NCBI RefSeq assembly: GCF_003336875.1
Contig: NZ_QGNJ01000005.1
Coordinates: 248,001 to 312,000, forward strand
DNA: 64,000 nucleotides
Source of the DNA: Oleisolibacter albus
Lineage (GTDB): Bacteria > Pseudomonadota > Alphaproteobacteria > Azospirillales > Azospirillaceae
Reading direction: 5' to 3'
Position numbers and translations under genes: made by a program. The notes below the pieces were generated by a model. It had not been told where the DNA came from, searched no databases, and saw only the letters and a list, made by a program, of their open reading frames with translations. This document shows positions 9,501-17,458 of this stretch, one piece after another. Positions within the stretch are counted from its first letter, which is position 1, and every line of letters begins with the position of its first letter.

Positions 9501-9643
9501 TCCTTGCGGTTCCCCATCCTCGATGTCCTGTCAGCTTCATGACGGGCCGGAGGGCGGAACGCAATGCTGATCTGCGCCGGCAGGGTGGTGCGACGGCCCG
9601 CCGCCGCCCGCCATAGTCGCAGCACCGTCACCAACCGCGTGCG

Positions 9644-10870
9644 ATGATGCCCGACGCCCCGACCGCGCCCCTGCCCCAGAGCCCCTTCGCCTATCTGCCC
9701 TTCCGCCTGTTCTGGATCGCCCGCATCTGCTCGATCCTGGCATTGCAGATCCAGATCGTCGCCACCGGCTGGCGCATCTACGACGTCAGCGGCAGCGCCA
9801 TGGCGCTGGGCTTCGTCGGACTGGCCGAGTTCCTGCCGGCCATCGCCCTGATCCTGGTCACCGGTCATGTGGCCGACCGCTTCGACCGCCGCTTCGTCAT
9901 CGTGGCCTGTCAGGCCACGGAGGTGGCCGCCATGGCCTTGCTGGGGCTGGCGCTGACCGGCGACGATCATTCGCTGCTGCTGGCCTATGCCGCCGTGGTG
10001 CTGCTGGGCACCGGCCGCGCCTTCGAGATGCCGGCATCCTCGGCCCTGGTGCCCAATCTGGTGCCGACGGCGGTGTTCCCCCGCGCCGTGGCCGTCAATT
10101 CCTCGGCCTGGCAGGCCACCAGCATCATCGGCCCGGCCGTGGGCGGCCTGCTGTACGGCTTCCTCGGCAATATCGTCTTCGCCATCAGCGCCGGGCTGTT
10201 CGCCCTGGCCGGCCTGCTGATCCTGTCGATCCGCATCACGCCGCGGGTGATCCCGCGCCAGCCCGTCTCCCTGGGCACGCTGCTGGCCGGCATCGCCTTC
10301 ATCCGGCGCAAGCCCATCGTGCTGGGCGCCATCTCGCTGGACCTGTTCGCCGTGCTGCTGGGTGGAGCCACGGCCTTGCTGCCGGTGCTGGCCAAGGAGC
10401 AGTTCCATGCCGGGGCGGAACTGGTCGGCATGCTGCGGGCGGCACCCGGTGTCGGCGCCCTGACCACCGGCATCATCCTGTCGATCCGGCCGCTGCGGCA
10501 ACGGGTGGGGCCGATCCTTTATGTCTGCGTCGCCCTGTTCGGCCTGGGCACCATCGTCTTCGGCCTGACCAGCTCGGTGCTGGTGGCCTGCGTCAGCCTG
10601 GTGGTGATGGGCGCGGCCGACATGGTCAGCGTCTATGTGCGCCAGACCCTGGTGCAGCTGGAAACGCCCGACGAGATGCGCGGCCGGGTCAGCGCCGTCA
10701 ACGGCGTCTTCATCGGCGCGTCCAACCAGCTGGGTGAGTTCGAATCCGGGGTCACCGCCGCCTGGCTGGGCGCCAGCCCGGCCGTGGTGCTGGGCGGCAT
10801 CGGCACATTGGTGGTGGTGGTGCTGTGGGCCCGGCTGTTTCCGCAGCTGCTGCGCGCCGACCGGCTCTGA
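9644..10870 (+). CDS. MFS transporter (EntS-like major facilitator)
   Basis: A 408-residue polytopic membrane protein with about 12 hydrophobic segments. The conserved loop 2-3 motif appears as GHVADRFDRRFVI near residue 75. The C-terminal half contains VYVRQTLVQLETPDEMRGRVSAVN, typical of the EntS/efflux branch of MFS proteins. Substrate is unknown. It sits on the opposite strand between rpsI and the GNAT-argC genes, which in relatives I recall as neighbours on one strand. Two ATGs at 9644 and 9647 are both possible starts. Confidence 0.88.
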   Translation: MMPDAPTAPLPQSPFAYLPFRLFWIARICSILALQIQIVATGWRIYDVSGSAMALGFVGLAEFLPAIALILVTGHVADRFDRRFVIVACQATEVAAMALLGLALTGDDHSLLLAYAAVVLLGTGRAFEMPASSALVPNLVPTAVFPRAVAVNSSAWQATSIIGPAVGGLLYGFLGNIVFAISAGLFALAGLLILSIRITPRVIPRQPVSLGTLLAGIAFIRRKPIVLGAISLDLFAVLLGGATALLPVLAKEQFHAGAELVGMLRAAPGVGALTTGIILSIRPLRQRVGPILYVCVALFGLGTIVFGLTSSVLVACVSLVVMGAADMVSVYVRQTLVQLETPDEMRGRVSAVNGVFIGASNQLGEFESGVTAAWLGASPAVVLGGIGTLVVVVLWARLFPQLLRADRL

Positions 10871-10931
10871 CCAGCCAGGGCGGCTGGGTCCCGACTTTGG
10901 GGAGCCCGACCGCCTCCCTCGTTCCGGCCAA

Positions 10932-10963
10932 GCAAAAGGGGCGCCCCCTGCGGGACGCCCCTT
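10932..10963 (-). terminator. Terminator of the rplM-rpsI operon
   Basis: Read on the minus strand, an 8-bp stem (10936-10943 with 10956-10963) is followed by TTTTGCTT. It lies 30 bp after the rpsI stop and is a plausible intrinsic terminator. Confidence 0.65.
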
Positions 10964-10992
10964 CGCCGATAGCCGGAGTACTCCGGAACCGC

Positions 10993-11481
10993 TTAGCGCT
11001 TCGAGAACTGGAAGCTGCGGCGGGCCTTGGCCTTACCGTACTTCTTACGCTCGACGACGCGCGGATCGCGGGTCAGCAGGCCGGCGGCCTTCAGCGGCGG
11101 GCGCAGGCCCGGCTCGTAGTAGGTCAGGGCCTTGCTGATGCCGTGGCGCAGCGCGCCGGCCTGGCCGGACAGGCCACCACCGGACACGGTGCAGACCACG
11201 TCGAACTGCTCGCGGCGGTTCGTGATCAGGAACGGCTGATCGATCATCATCCGCAGCACGGGGCGGGCGAAGTAAACCGCCAGCTCACGGCCGTTGACGG
11301 TGATCTTGCCGGTGCCCGGCTTGATCCAGACGCGGGCGACCGCGTCCTTGCGCTTGCCGGTGGCATAGGCGCGGCCCAGGGAGTCGATCTTCGGCTCGGC
11401 CGGAGCGTCCACGGCAGCGGCGGCGGCCGGGGTGGTGCCCGCCTGCTTCAGGTCGGCGAGGCTGGTGAGAGTCGTGGCCAT
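10993..11481 (-). CDS. rpsI: 30S ribosomal protein S9
   Basis: Small-subunit protein whose C-terminal tail reaches the P-site tRNA. The 162-residue protein has an N-terminal Ala/Pro extension of about 35 residues before the conserved core ([17 protein letters not shown]), [15 protein letters not shown] in the middle, and the diagnostic basic end [11 protein letters not shown]. The extension is common in alphaproteobacteria. It follows rplM by 4 bp and shares its transcript. Confidence 0.98.
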   Translation of the reverse strand: MATTLTSLADLKQAGTTPAAAAAVDAPAEPKIDSLGRAYATGKRKDAVARVWIKPGTGKITVNGRELAVYFARPVLRMMIDQPFLITNRREQFDVVCTVSGGGLSGQAGALRHGISKALTYYEPGLRPPLKAAGLLTRDPRVVERKKYGKAKARRSFQFSKR

Positions 11482-11485
11482 GGGA

Positions 11486-11947
11486 TCAGACTCGCTTGTT
11501 CTTCGGGTTCAGAGCGGCGACGTCCAGCACCTCCGGCTGCTGAGCCTCGTGCGGATGCGCTGGGCCGGCATAGACGCGCAGATTGCCCATCTGCTTGCGA
11601 CCAAGCGGACCACGCGGAACCATGCGCTCCACCGCCTTCATGATGACGCGCTCGGGATACTTGCCGTCGAGGATCTGACCGGCGGAACGGCCCTTGATGC
11701 CGCCCGGGAAACCCGTATGCCAGTAGAAGATCGAGTCCTGGCGCTTGTTGCCGGTCAGCTTGACCTTCTCGGCGTTGATCACGACGACATTGTCACCGCA
11801 ATCCAGGAACGGGGTATAGGTGGGCTTGTGCTTGCCGCGCAGACGCATGGCGATCTGGCTGGCAAGGCGCCCGAGGACGAGGCCTTCGGCATCGATCAGA
11901 ACCCACTTCTTCTCGATGTCGCTCGGCTTCAGATTGAATGTCTTCAT
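11486..11947 (-). CDS. rplM: 50S ribosomal protein L13
   Basis: Large-subunit assembly protein. From the ATG at 11947 the product is 153 residues beginning [15 protein letters not shown], the usual N-terminus; a codon-7 upstream alternative start is not needed. Signature segments are [16 protein letters not shown] and [14 protein letters not shown], and [21 protein letters not shown] toward the end. First gene of the rplM-rpsI operon. Confidence 0.98.
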   Translation of the reverse strand: MKTFNLKPSDIEKKWVLIDAEGLVLGRLASQIAMRLRGKHKPTYTPFLDCGDNVVVINAEKVKLTGNKRQDSIFYWHTGFPGGIKGRSAGQILDGKYPERVIMKAVERMVPRGPLGRKQMGNLRVYAGPAHPHEAQQPEVLDVAALNPKNKRV

Positions 11948-12303
11948 CGGAGCACTCGGCTGAAACAAATGAAGGCGCCGCCCCTATCGGGACGACACCG
12001 AAGCGGAGGGCTTTCTAGGGGTAAGCGAGGGGCATCGTCAAGGGGAAAAGACGCTTGTCCGCCAAAGCACTATCAAACGGTATCATGATACCACGACCTC
12101 AATCCCTTTGATATCATTAGAGAAATTTGAACATCCCGAGACCGCTCCCTGCATCGGTCATCCGCCGGCCGGCGCAATCAGCCCTCCGCGCATGCGGGGC
12201 ATGTGATCCGCACACCTACCTCCAGCGGCCTGCCCACCGGCGGAACAAGGTCGCCGGATGCGCTGTTGCCTTTGCAGGCTCGAAACTGATGCGGAGAATG
12301 ACC
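11948..12303. other. Divergent intergenic region with a cluster of TATCA half-sites
   Basis: This 356-bp gap separates rplM (minus) from a small lipoprotein gene (plus). Its centre is AT-rich. Between 12071 and 12116 there are five copies of TATCA or its complement TGATA (12071-12075, 12081-12085, 12086-12090, 12109-12113, 12112-12116), including the perfect 14-bp palindrome GGTATCATGATACC at 12079-12092. It looks like an operator array for an unidentified dimeric regulator. I see no RNA gene here. Confidence 0.5.
12012..12041 (-). promoter_or_regulatory. Candidate sigma-70 promoter for rplM-rpsI
   Basis: On the minus strand, TTGACG (12041-12036) and TAGAAA (12017-12012) are separated by 18 bp and lie about 65-95 bp upstream of the rplM start. 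Spacing and hexamers fit a housekeeping promoter. Confidence 0.5.
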
Positions 12304-12564
12304 ATGCGTCGCCATGCGACCCTATCGGCCTGCGGTGCCGTTGCCGCATTGCTGCTGCTGTCGGCCTGCGGCAACACGGCGGAGGAACGGACGGCCACCG
12401 GCGCGCTGGCCGGCGGCGGCGCCGGTGCGATCCTCGGAGGGGACCTGGGCAGCACGGCCCTTGGCGCCGCCGTGGGCGCCGGCGCCGGCTACGCCTATGA
12501 CCGTTACCAGGACGACCGCGACGATGATCGCCGGGACCGTCGGGATCGGGACCGACGTGATTGA
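12304..12564 (+). CDS. Small glycine-zipper lipoprotein
   Basis: An 86-residue protein with a lipoprotein signal and lipobox LSAC (Cys near residue 21). The next part is a Gly/Ala-rich glycine zipper (LAGGGAGAILGGDLGSTA followed by AVGAGAGYAYD), and the chain ends in a highly charged Asp/Arg tail of RD repeats. The ATG at 12304 is chosen because GGAG sits 7 bp upstream; ATGs at 12289 and 12298 lack a good site. Such proteins are usually outer-membrane or periplasmic and often stress-induced, but this is inference. The TATCA cluster upstream could control it. Confidence 0.75.
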   Translation: MRRHATLSACGAVAALLLLSACGNTAEERTATGALAGGGAGAILGGDLGSTALGAAVGAGAGYAYDRYQDDRDDDRRDRRDRDRRD

Positions 12565-12600
12565 GCGGCGCTGCTGACCGCAAGCACCGGAAGGCCGGAC

Positions 12601-12632
12601 AGGGCCGCCGCGGGAAGGCGGCCCTGATCGTT
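12601..12632 (+). terminator. Hairpin after the glycine-zipper lipoprotein gene
   Basis: A perfect 9-bp stem (agggccgcc at 12601-12609 with ggcggccct at 12617-12625) is followed by GATCGTTT. It lies 36 bp after the stop codon and before the convergent thioesterase gene. Confidence 0.6.
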
Positions 12633-12646
12633 TAAGGTCGTGGCGT

Positions 12647-13090
12647 TCATTCCGCCCGGCCGCCGGGGAGGGCATAGGAACCGGTGGCATGGGCGACTGG
12701 TTCATCCTCCTCCTCGGAATAGAGGGTGACTTCGCCATAGGCCAGTTTGCGCCCCAGGCGGATGATGCGCGCCTCCCCGATCATCGGCCGCGGTGCCGGC
12801 TTGCGCAGGAAGTTGATGGTCATGCTGCTGGTCACCGCCAGGGGAACCGGCCCGATCATGCTCAGCACCGCGCCATAGAGCGCCAGATCGGCCAGGGCGA
12901 ACATGCTGGGTCCGGACAGGGTGCCGCCGGCCCGCACCATGTCATCGCTGGGCGGCACCCGCATGCGGCAAAGACCATAATCCATGGTGTCGATGCTGAA
13001 GCCGGACCGGCGCACCACCGGCATCCCTTCATCCAGCAGCCGTTCGAACCCCTCCACCGTCAAGGCCGGCTTCTGCTTGCCATGGGTCAT
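12647..13090 (-). CDS. PaaI-family hotdog thioesterase
   Basis: A single hotdog-fold protein of 147 residues, likely hydrolysing an acyl-CoA. Seen are GGTLSGPSMFALADLALYGA, which carries the central-helix region with the catalytic-type acid (ADLA), and SSMTINFLRKPAPRPMIGEA, a typical beta-strand and CoA-contact segment. The start at 13090 (MTHGKQKPAL) has GGGGAGGG upstream; longer open frame further upstream runs into the divergent crotonase gene. It is divergent from that crotonase across an AT-rich gap, so the two may share acyl-CoA metabolism and regulation. Confidence 0.82.
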   Translation of the reverse strand: MTHGKQKPALTVEGFERLLDEGMPVVRRSGFSIDTMDYGLCRMRVPPSDDMVRAGGTLSGPSMFALADLALYGAVLSMIGPVPLAVTSSMTINFLRKPAPRPMIGEARIIRLGRKLAYGEVTLYSEEEDEPVAHATGSYALPGGRAE

Positions 13091-13292
13091 GCCCTGCCCT
13101 CCCCTGCTTTGTTGTGGTTGGCGCCGAGTATAGCAAACAGCCCTTGCCGGCCCAGGCCCATATTCAACATACTGAAGATGCTGTTTTTCATTTTTGACGA
13201 CAAAAATACGTTGAACTTGAGTGCGGATTGTCGTCTGCTCCCAGGCATTGTTAGATGCGGCGTGTTGAGGCTGTTCAACGGGAGGAATGCCG

Positions 13293-14132
13293 ATGACCGC
13301 TGTGCCGGGTTCCGCCTGCGCGGGCTCCGCCCCGTCAGGCTCCGCTGTCGCCGATGCCCCGGCGCTGGTCCTGCGCCACGACGCGAATGGCGTGACCACG
13401 CTGACGCTGAACCGGCCCGCTGCCCGCAATGCCCTGTCCCGGGCCATGATGAGCGCCTTGCACCAGCAGTTGAACGCGGTGGCCGCCGACCCGTCGGTGC
13501 GGGTGGTGGTGCTGGCGGCCGCGGGGCCGGTATTCTGTGCCGGCCACGACCTCAAGGAGATGCGGGCCGCCCCCGATCAGGCCGCCCACCTCGCCACCTT
13601 CCGCCAGTGCGCCCGGCTGATGACCAGCCTGGTGCGGTTGCGCCAACCGGTCATCGCCAAGGTCCAGGGCACGGCGACGGCGGCCGGCTGCCAGCTTGTG
13701 GCCAGCTGCGATCTGGCCATCGCGGCCGAGCAGGCGCAGTTCGCCACACCGGGGGTCAATATCGGCCTGTTCTGTTCCACCCCCATGGTGGCCCTGAGCC
13801 GGGCCGTCCCGGCCAAGGCGGCCATGGAGATGCTGCTGACAGGGGAGCCGATCGGTGCAGCGGAAGCCGTGCGGATCGGGCTGGTGAACCGGGCCGTGCC
13901 GGCCGCGGCGCTCGACGGGACGGTGGCGGATCTGGCCGCGTGCATCGCCGCCAAATCCACGCGCGTCCTGGCCCTGGGCAAGGAGAGCTTCCATCGCCAG
14001 CGGGAGATGGATCTGGGCACGGCCTATGCCTACACGGCCGAGGTGATGGCCCTCAATATGGGGCTGGCGGATGCGGCGGAAGGGATCGACGCCTTCCTCG
14101 GCAAGCGGCCGCCGGTCTGGCCGCAGGACTGA
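13293..14132 (+). CDS. Enoyl-CoA hydratase/isomerase family protein, ECHDC3-like, with both catalytic glutamates replaced
   Basis: A crotonase-fold protein of 279 residues. The oxyanion-hole region is FCAGHDLKEM, but the two glutamates of classical enoyl-CoA hydratase are absent: the usual GCEL reads GCQL, and the usual PE-I reads PGVNIGLF. This pattern matches the ECHDC3-like branch, for which simple hydratase activity should not be assumed. Start chosen at 13293 because GGAGGA ends 6 bp upstream; the ATG at 13287 abuts that site. It is divergent from a thioesterase gene and 78 bp upstream of metY. Confidence 0.85.
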   Translation: MTAVPGSACAGSAPSGSAVADAPALVLRHDANGVTTLTLNRPAARNALSRAMMSALHQQLNAVAADPSVRVVVLAAAGPVFCAGHDLKEMRAAPDQAAHLATFRQCARLMTSLVRLRQPVIAKVQGTATAAGCQLVASCDLAIAAEQAQFATPGVNIGLFCSTPMVALSRAVPAKAAMEMLLTGEPIGAAEAVRIGLVNRAVPAAALDGTVADLAACIAAKSTRVLALGKESFHRQREMDLGTAYAYTAEVMALNMGLADAAEGIDAFLGKRPPVWPQD

Positions 14133-14210
14133 GTCCATCCGAACAATCGGGAACAACCGGGCCGGCCCGAACGGGATCGGCCATGATCGCAGGGAAGAAA
14201 GACGCAGATC

Positions 14211-15500
14211 ATGACAGAAGAAACCCAGGGCTTCGAGACGCGGGCCATCCATGCCGGGACGGCCCCGGACCCCACGACCGGCGCCCGCGCCACCCCGATC
14301 TACCAGACCACCAGCTTCGTCTTCGACGATGTGGAGGATGCCGCGGCCCTGTTCAGCCTGCAGAAGGTGGGTTTCATCTACAGCCGGCTGACCAACCCCA
14401 CTGTCTCCGCGCTGGAGGCCAAGCTGGCCGATCTGGAGGGCGGCGTCGGCGCCACCTGCACGGCCTCGGGCCATTCCGCCCAGATGCTGGCCCTGTTCCC
14501 GCTGATGCAGCCGGGCGACGAGGTCGTGGCCGCCCGCAAGCTCTATGGCGGCACGCTGAACCAGTTCGCCAACAGCTTCCCGCGCGCCTTCGGCTGGAAG
14601 GTGATCTTCGTCGATGGCGACGATCCCGAGAATTTCCGCAAGGCCATCACGCCGCGCACCAAGGCCCTGTTCATCGAGAGTCTGGCCAATCCCGGCGGTG
14701 TGGTCAGCGATATCCGCGCCATTGCCGACGTGGCCGATGCCGCCGGCATTCCCCTGATCGTCGACAACACCATGGCCACGCCCTATCTGTGCCGGCCCAT
14801 CGAGCATGGAGCGACGCTGGTGGTGCATTCGACCACCAAGTTCCTGGCCGGCCACGGCAATTCCGTCGGCGGCGTGGTCATCGACAGCGGCCGCTTCGAC
14901 TGGAAGGCCAGCGGCAAGTTCCCGGCCCTGACCGAGCCGGAGCCCGGCTATCACGGCATGGTCTTCACCGACGCCTTCGGACCGCTGGCCTTTACCATCC
15001 ATGGCCACGCCATCGGGCTGCGCGATCTGGGACCGTCCATGGCGCCGCTCAACGCCTTCCTGACCATCACCGGCGTGGAGACGCTGGCCCTGCGCATGGA
15101 GCGCCATTGCGCCAACGCCAAGGCCGTGGCCGAATTCCTGACAGGTCATCCCGCCGTGGCCTGGGTCAACTATGCCGGCCTGCCGGACAGCCCCTATCAC
15201 GCCCTGGCCGGCCGTTACCTGCCCAAGGGGGCCGGTGCCGTCTTCACCTTCGGCGTCAAGGGCGGTCATGAGGCCGGCGTCCGGCTGGTGCAGTCGGTGA
15301 AGCTGTTCAGCCATCTGGCCAATATCGGCGACACCCGTTCGCTGATCATCCATCCGGCCAGCACCACCCATAGCCAGCTGACACCGGAAGGGCTGGCGGC
15401 TGCCGGCGCCTCGCCGGATGTCATCCGCCTGTCGGTGGGACTGGAGAGCATCGGCGACATCATCGCCGACCTCGATCGGGCGCTGGGCAGCGTCGGCTGA
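14211..15500 (+). CDS. metY: O-acetylhomoserine sulfhydrylase (aminocarboxypropyltransferase)
   Basis: PLP enzyme that makes homocysteine from O-acetylhomoserine and sulfide in methionine synthesis. The 429 residues contain TPIYQTTSFVFDD near residue 27, YSRLTNPTVSALEAKLADLE near 60 and the PLP-lysine motif VVHSTTKFLAGHG near 205. The insert after DWKASGKFPALTEPEPGYHG is typical of the MetY branch and distinguishes it from MetB/MetZ. It draws on homoserine, produced by hom at 2.2-3.5 kb, but is not in the same operon. The short 78-bp leader shows no SAM riboswitch that I recognise. Confidence 0.94.
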   Translation: MTEETQGFETRAIHAGTAPDPTTGARATPIYQTTSFVFDDVEDAAALFSLQKVGFIYSRLTNPTVSALEAKLADLEGGVGATCTASGHSAQMLALFPLMQPGDEVVAARKLYGGTLNQFANSFPRAFGWKVIFVDGDDPENFRKAITPRTKALFIESLANPGGVVSDIRAIADVADAAGIPLIVDNTMATPYLCRPIEHGATLVVHSTTKFLAGHGNSVGGVVIDSGRFDWKASGKFPALTEPEPGYHGMVFTDAFGPLAFTIHGHAIGLRDLGPSMAPLNAFLTITGVETLALRMERHCANAKAVAEFLTGHPAVAWVNYAGLPDSPYHALAGRYLPKGAGAVFTFGVKGGHEAGVRLVQSVKLFSHLANIGDTRSLIIHPASTTHSQLTPEGLAAAGASPDVIRLSVGLESIGDIIADLDRALGSVG

Positions 15501-15511
15501 CCGGCGGCAGT

Positions 15512-15542
15512 CCGGCCGCGGGAGGCGCAGTCCCGCGGCCGG
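15512..15542. terminator. Hairpin between convergent metY and mntP
   Basis: A perfect 12-bp stem (15512-15523 with 15531-15542) with a 7-base loop fills the 49-bp gap between two converging genes. It probably terminates both, though neither side has a strong T tract. Confidence 0.65.
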
Positions 15543-15549
15543 CCTCCGG

Positions 15550-16119
15550 TCAAAGCCCCAGCGTGTGCTGGACCAGGATCTTTATTCCCAGAAGGACAAG
15601 GCCGACCCCGCCAGCCCCCACGGCCCAGCGTCCGAACAGCGGACCGACAAGGCGGCCGAGATAGACGCCGATCACACTCAGCGCGAAGGTCACCAGACCG
15701 ATGACCAGGGCGCTGCACACCACGGGCGTGTCGAACAGGCCAAGGGAAATCCCGGCCGCCATGGCATCGATGCTGGTGGCGACGCCCGCAGCGAACAGGG
15801 CCGCCAGGGCCAGTTCGCTGCGGCCCTCCTGCTCCTCCGGCAGGGGACCGCGCGCCGCCTCCAGCACCATACGGCCGCCGATGACCCCCAGCAGCACAAA
15901 GGCGATCCAATGATCCACGGCCTCGATGAGGCCGGCGAAGGCGGCACCCAGAGCGAAGCCCAGCAGAGGCATCACGGCCTGGAACAGGCCGAATACGGCC
16001 CCGACGGTCAGGGCTTTGCGCAGACAGGGGCGGGCAAGACCCGCGCCCTTGCCCAGGGCAGCGGCAAAAGAGTCCATGGCCAGCCCGAAGGCCAGGGCAA
16101 CAGTAGCGGTGGCACTCAT
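15550..16119 (-). CDS. mntP: Manganese efflux pump MntP
   Basis: Inner-membrane Mn2+ exporter of 189 residues with six hydrophobic segments. The two conserved acidic motifs are LAMDSFAAALG near residue 14 and ATSIDAMAAGISLG near 115, the internal-repeat Asp sites of the family. The start at 16119 (MSATATVALAFG) begins at the first transmembrane helix; the longer open frame upstream is non-coding leader. That leader contains a yybP-ykoY-type Mn2+ riboswitch and a sigma-70-like promoter, so expression is expected to rise with cellular manganese. Confidence 0.95.
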   Translation of the reverse strand: MSATATVALAFGLAMDSFAAALGKGAGLARPCLRKALTVGAVFGLFQAVMPLLGFALGAAFAGLIEAVDHWIAFVLLGVIGGRMVLEAARGPLPEEQEGRSELALAALFAAGVATSIDAMAAGISLGLFDTPVVCSALVIGLVTFALSVIGVYLGRLVGPLFGRWAVGAGGVGLVLLGIKILVQHTLGL

Positions 16120-16182
16120 GGTCAAGATCCAGCAGCCGGACGGAGATGTGACGTCCCGGTCCCCTTCCGGCAACGGAGGGCG

Positions 16183-16325
16183 GGTCGTCATCAGTCTCGC
16201 CAAGCGCACCGCCCCCGGATCAGAAGGCGGAGGCTGCCGCCCGTGCCATGGCCGCCCAGGTCGGTCCAAGTGTGTTGACACGGGCCCCGCCCACGCAAAC
16301 GGACGGTCGGCTACTCCCCAATGAG
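16183..16325 (-). promoter_or_regulatory. yybP-ykoY (Mn2+-sensing) riboswitch in the mntP leader
   Basis: Read on the minus strand, the leader begins TTGGGGAGTAGCC (GGGGAGTAGCC at 16319-16309), the hallmark 5' motif of yybP-ykoY RNAs. It continues with CCCGTGTCAACACACTTGG, closely like the corresponding loop of the E. coli mntP/alx RNAs, and ends with GGCGAGACTGATGACGACC (16201-16183), resembling the conserved GGC-AGAC-TGA 3' segment. This family binds Mn2+ and commonly controls mntP genes, which is exactly the gene downstream. Boundaries are approximate. The expression platform is probably the G/C-rich segment 16135-16182 ahead of the start codon. Confidence 0.85.
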
Positions 16326-16336
16326 GTGCGGGCCGC

Positions 16337-16365
16337 TGTTTAAGGCCGAAGCCGGCACCGGTCAA
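16337..16365 (-). promoter_or_regulatory. Promoter of the mntP leader
   Basis: On the minus strand TTGACC (16365-16360) and TAAACA (16342-16337) are separated by exactly 17 bp. Transcription would start close to 16330, just ahead of the riboswitch, which supports both calls. Confidence 0.65.
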
Positions 16366-16392
16366 GGCGGAAAGCGGCAGAACTGATTCAGA

Positions 16393-16878
16393 TCAGCCGA
16401 AGGCGCCGCCCGTGTTGCCCTGCAGAATCGTGGTCGCCTGGGACAGCATGCGTTCCACCTGCTGCACCGTATAAGGCTTGGGCAGCAGGCCAAGGCTGTC
16501 GCAGGTTTGGACCCGCGCCTGGGTTCCTGGGTCGCTATAGGCGGTCAGCAGCATGGACGGGATGCCCAGATCCTGCCGGATTCGACTGGCCGCGGCGATG
16601 CCGTCCAACGCCCCGGCCAGCCGGATATCCATCAGCACCAGATCGGGACGGTGCAGCCTGGCCGCGGCCACAGCCCCCTCCCCTGTGGATTCAACGGCAC
16701 AGACATCATAGCCCAGGTCAGCCACCAGCAGTTCCAGATGCAGGGCGGTGATGGCCTCGTCCTCGACGATCAGCACCCGCAAGGGGCGGCCTCCATTCCG
16801 GTCTGCGCTGTGGCTCGCCTCGCCTGTCCCGGTCTGGGGCTGCTGCCCCCGCTCCGCTCCGGTTCCGGCCTGGTCCAT
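16393..16878 (-). CDS. Stand-alone response regulator receiver
   Basis: A 161-residue protein consisting of a charged 30-residue N-terminal extension and one REC domain. The acidic pocket is in VLIVEDEA, the phospho-acceptor Asp in LVLMDIRLAG, the switch Thr in LLTAYSD and the conserved Lys in LLPKPY. There is no output domain. No kinase is adjacent; the nearest is the propeller hybrid kinase at 56.6 kb, with no evidence that they are partners. It may act as a phosphate sink or by protein contact. Confidence 0.9.
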   Translation of the reverse strand: MDQAGTGAERGQQPQTGTGEASHSADRNGGRPLRVLIVEDEAITALHLELLVADLGYDVCAVESTGEGAVAAARLHRPDLVLMDIRLAGALDGIAAASRIRQDLGIPSMLLTAYSDPGTQARVQTCDSLGLLPKPYTVQQVERMLSQATTILQGNTGGAFG

Positions 16879-16995
16879 CGTCGCCGTCTCCCGCCCGTCA
16901 CCACACTGCTGTTCCGCCTGGTCATCGCCAGTGGGAACAGCAGAATAAAACGGCAGGACCCCGCCGCGCGTTCCCGGGGAATGAGGCCGCAGCCC

Positions 16996-17325
16996 CTATG
17001 CGGCCGCCGGCCGGCTCCCCCGCCTTAGCCAGGAGAGGTAGTCCGGATCGCCCGCCCCGACCGGCAGCATCAGAATGCAGGGCACGTCATAACTGTGCAG
17101 CGCACGCACACGCATGGCCAGATCCACGTATCGGTCGGACATGGTCTTGGCGATGAGGATGGTTTCCTCGGCCTCTTGCACCGCATCGTCCCAGCGGTAG
17201 ATGGAATGCATGCTGGGAATCACATTGGCACAGGCGGCCAAACGCTCCTCCACCAGCGCCCTGCCGATCCGCGTGGCCTCGTCCACAGATCCTGCGGTGA
17301 TATAGACAAGGACGAAGTCGGCCAT
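16996..17325 (-). CDS. cutA: CutA1 family protein (divalent-cation tolerance)
   Basis: A small trimeric ferredoxin-like protein of 109 residues. Family signatures are seen in VYITAGSVDEATRIGRALVEE, LAACANVIPSMHSIYRWDD, EETILIAKT and the C-terminal YDVPCILMLPV-GDPDYLSWL. The start at 17325 (MADFVLVYI) is chosen because the first beta strand begins there; a 16-residue extension is possible. Its biochemical role is unsettled despite the historical link to copper tolerance. Confidence 0.92.
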   Translation of the reverse strand: MADFVLVYITAGSVDEATRIGRALVEERLAACANVIPSMHSIYRWDDAVQEAEETILIAKTMSDRYVDLAMRVRALHSYDVPCILMLPVGAGDPDYLSWLRRGSRPAAA

Positions 17326-17458
17326 GGGGGGTCTCCGGCGGCGGGACAGGGCGGGAATTCCGCATCGCATCAAGGTAGCGTAGCATCGGGAGCCACGGCG
17401 CAGGTATCGTCCCGTTTCGCGGGTCGACCACAGCGGTTAATCGGCAAAGGGAAAAGCC

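Noticed and set aside
14133-14210. Possible SAM riboswitch ahead of metY
   Set aside because: The 78-bp leader lacks the SAM-II (or other SAM class) conserved blocks that I know.
12689-15271. An 860-codon plus-strand open frame across the thioesterase, crotonase and metY genes
   Set aside because: It runs in the wrong frame over three recognised genes; composition is that of frame-shifted GC-rich coding DNA.
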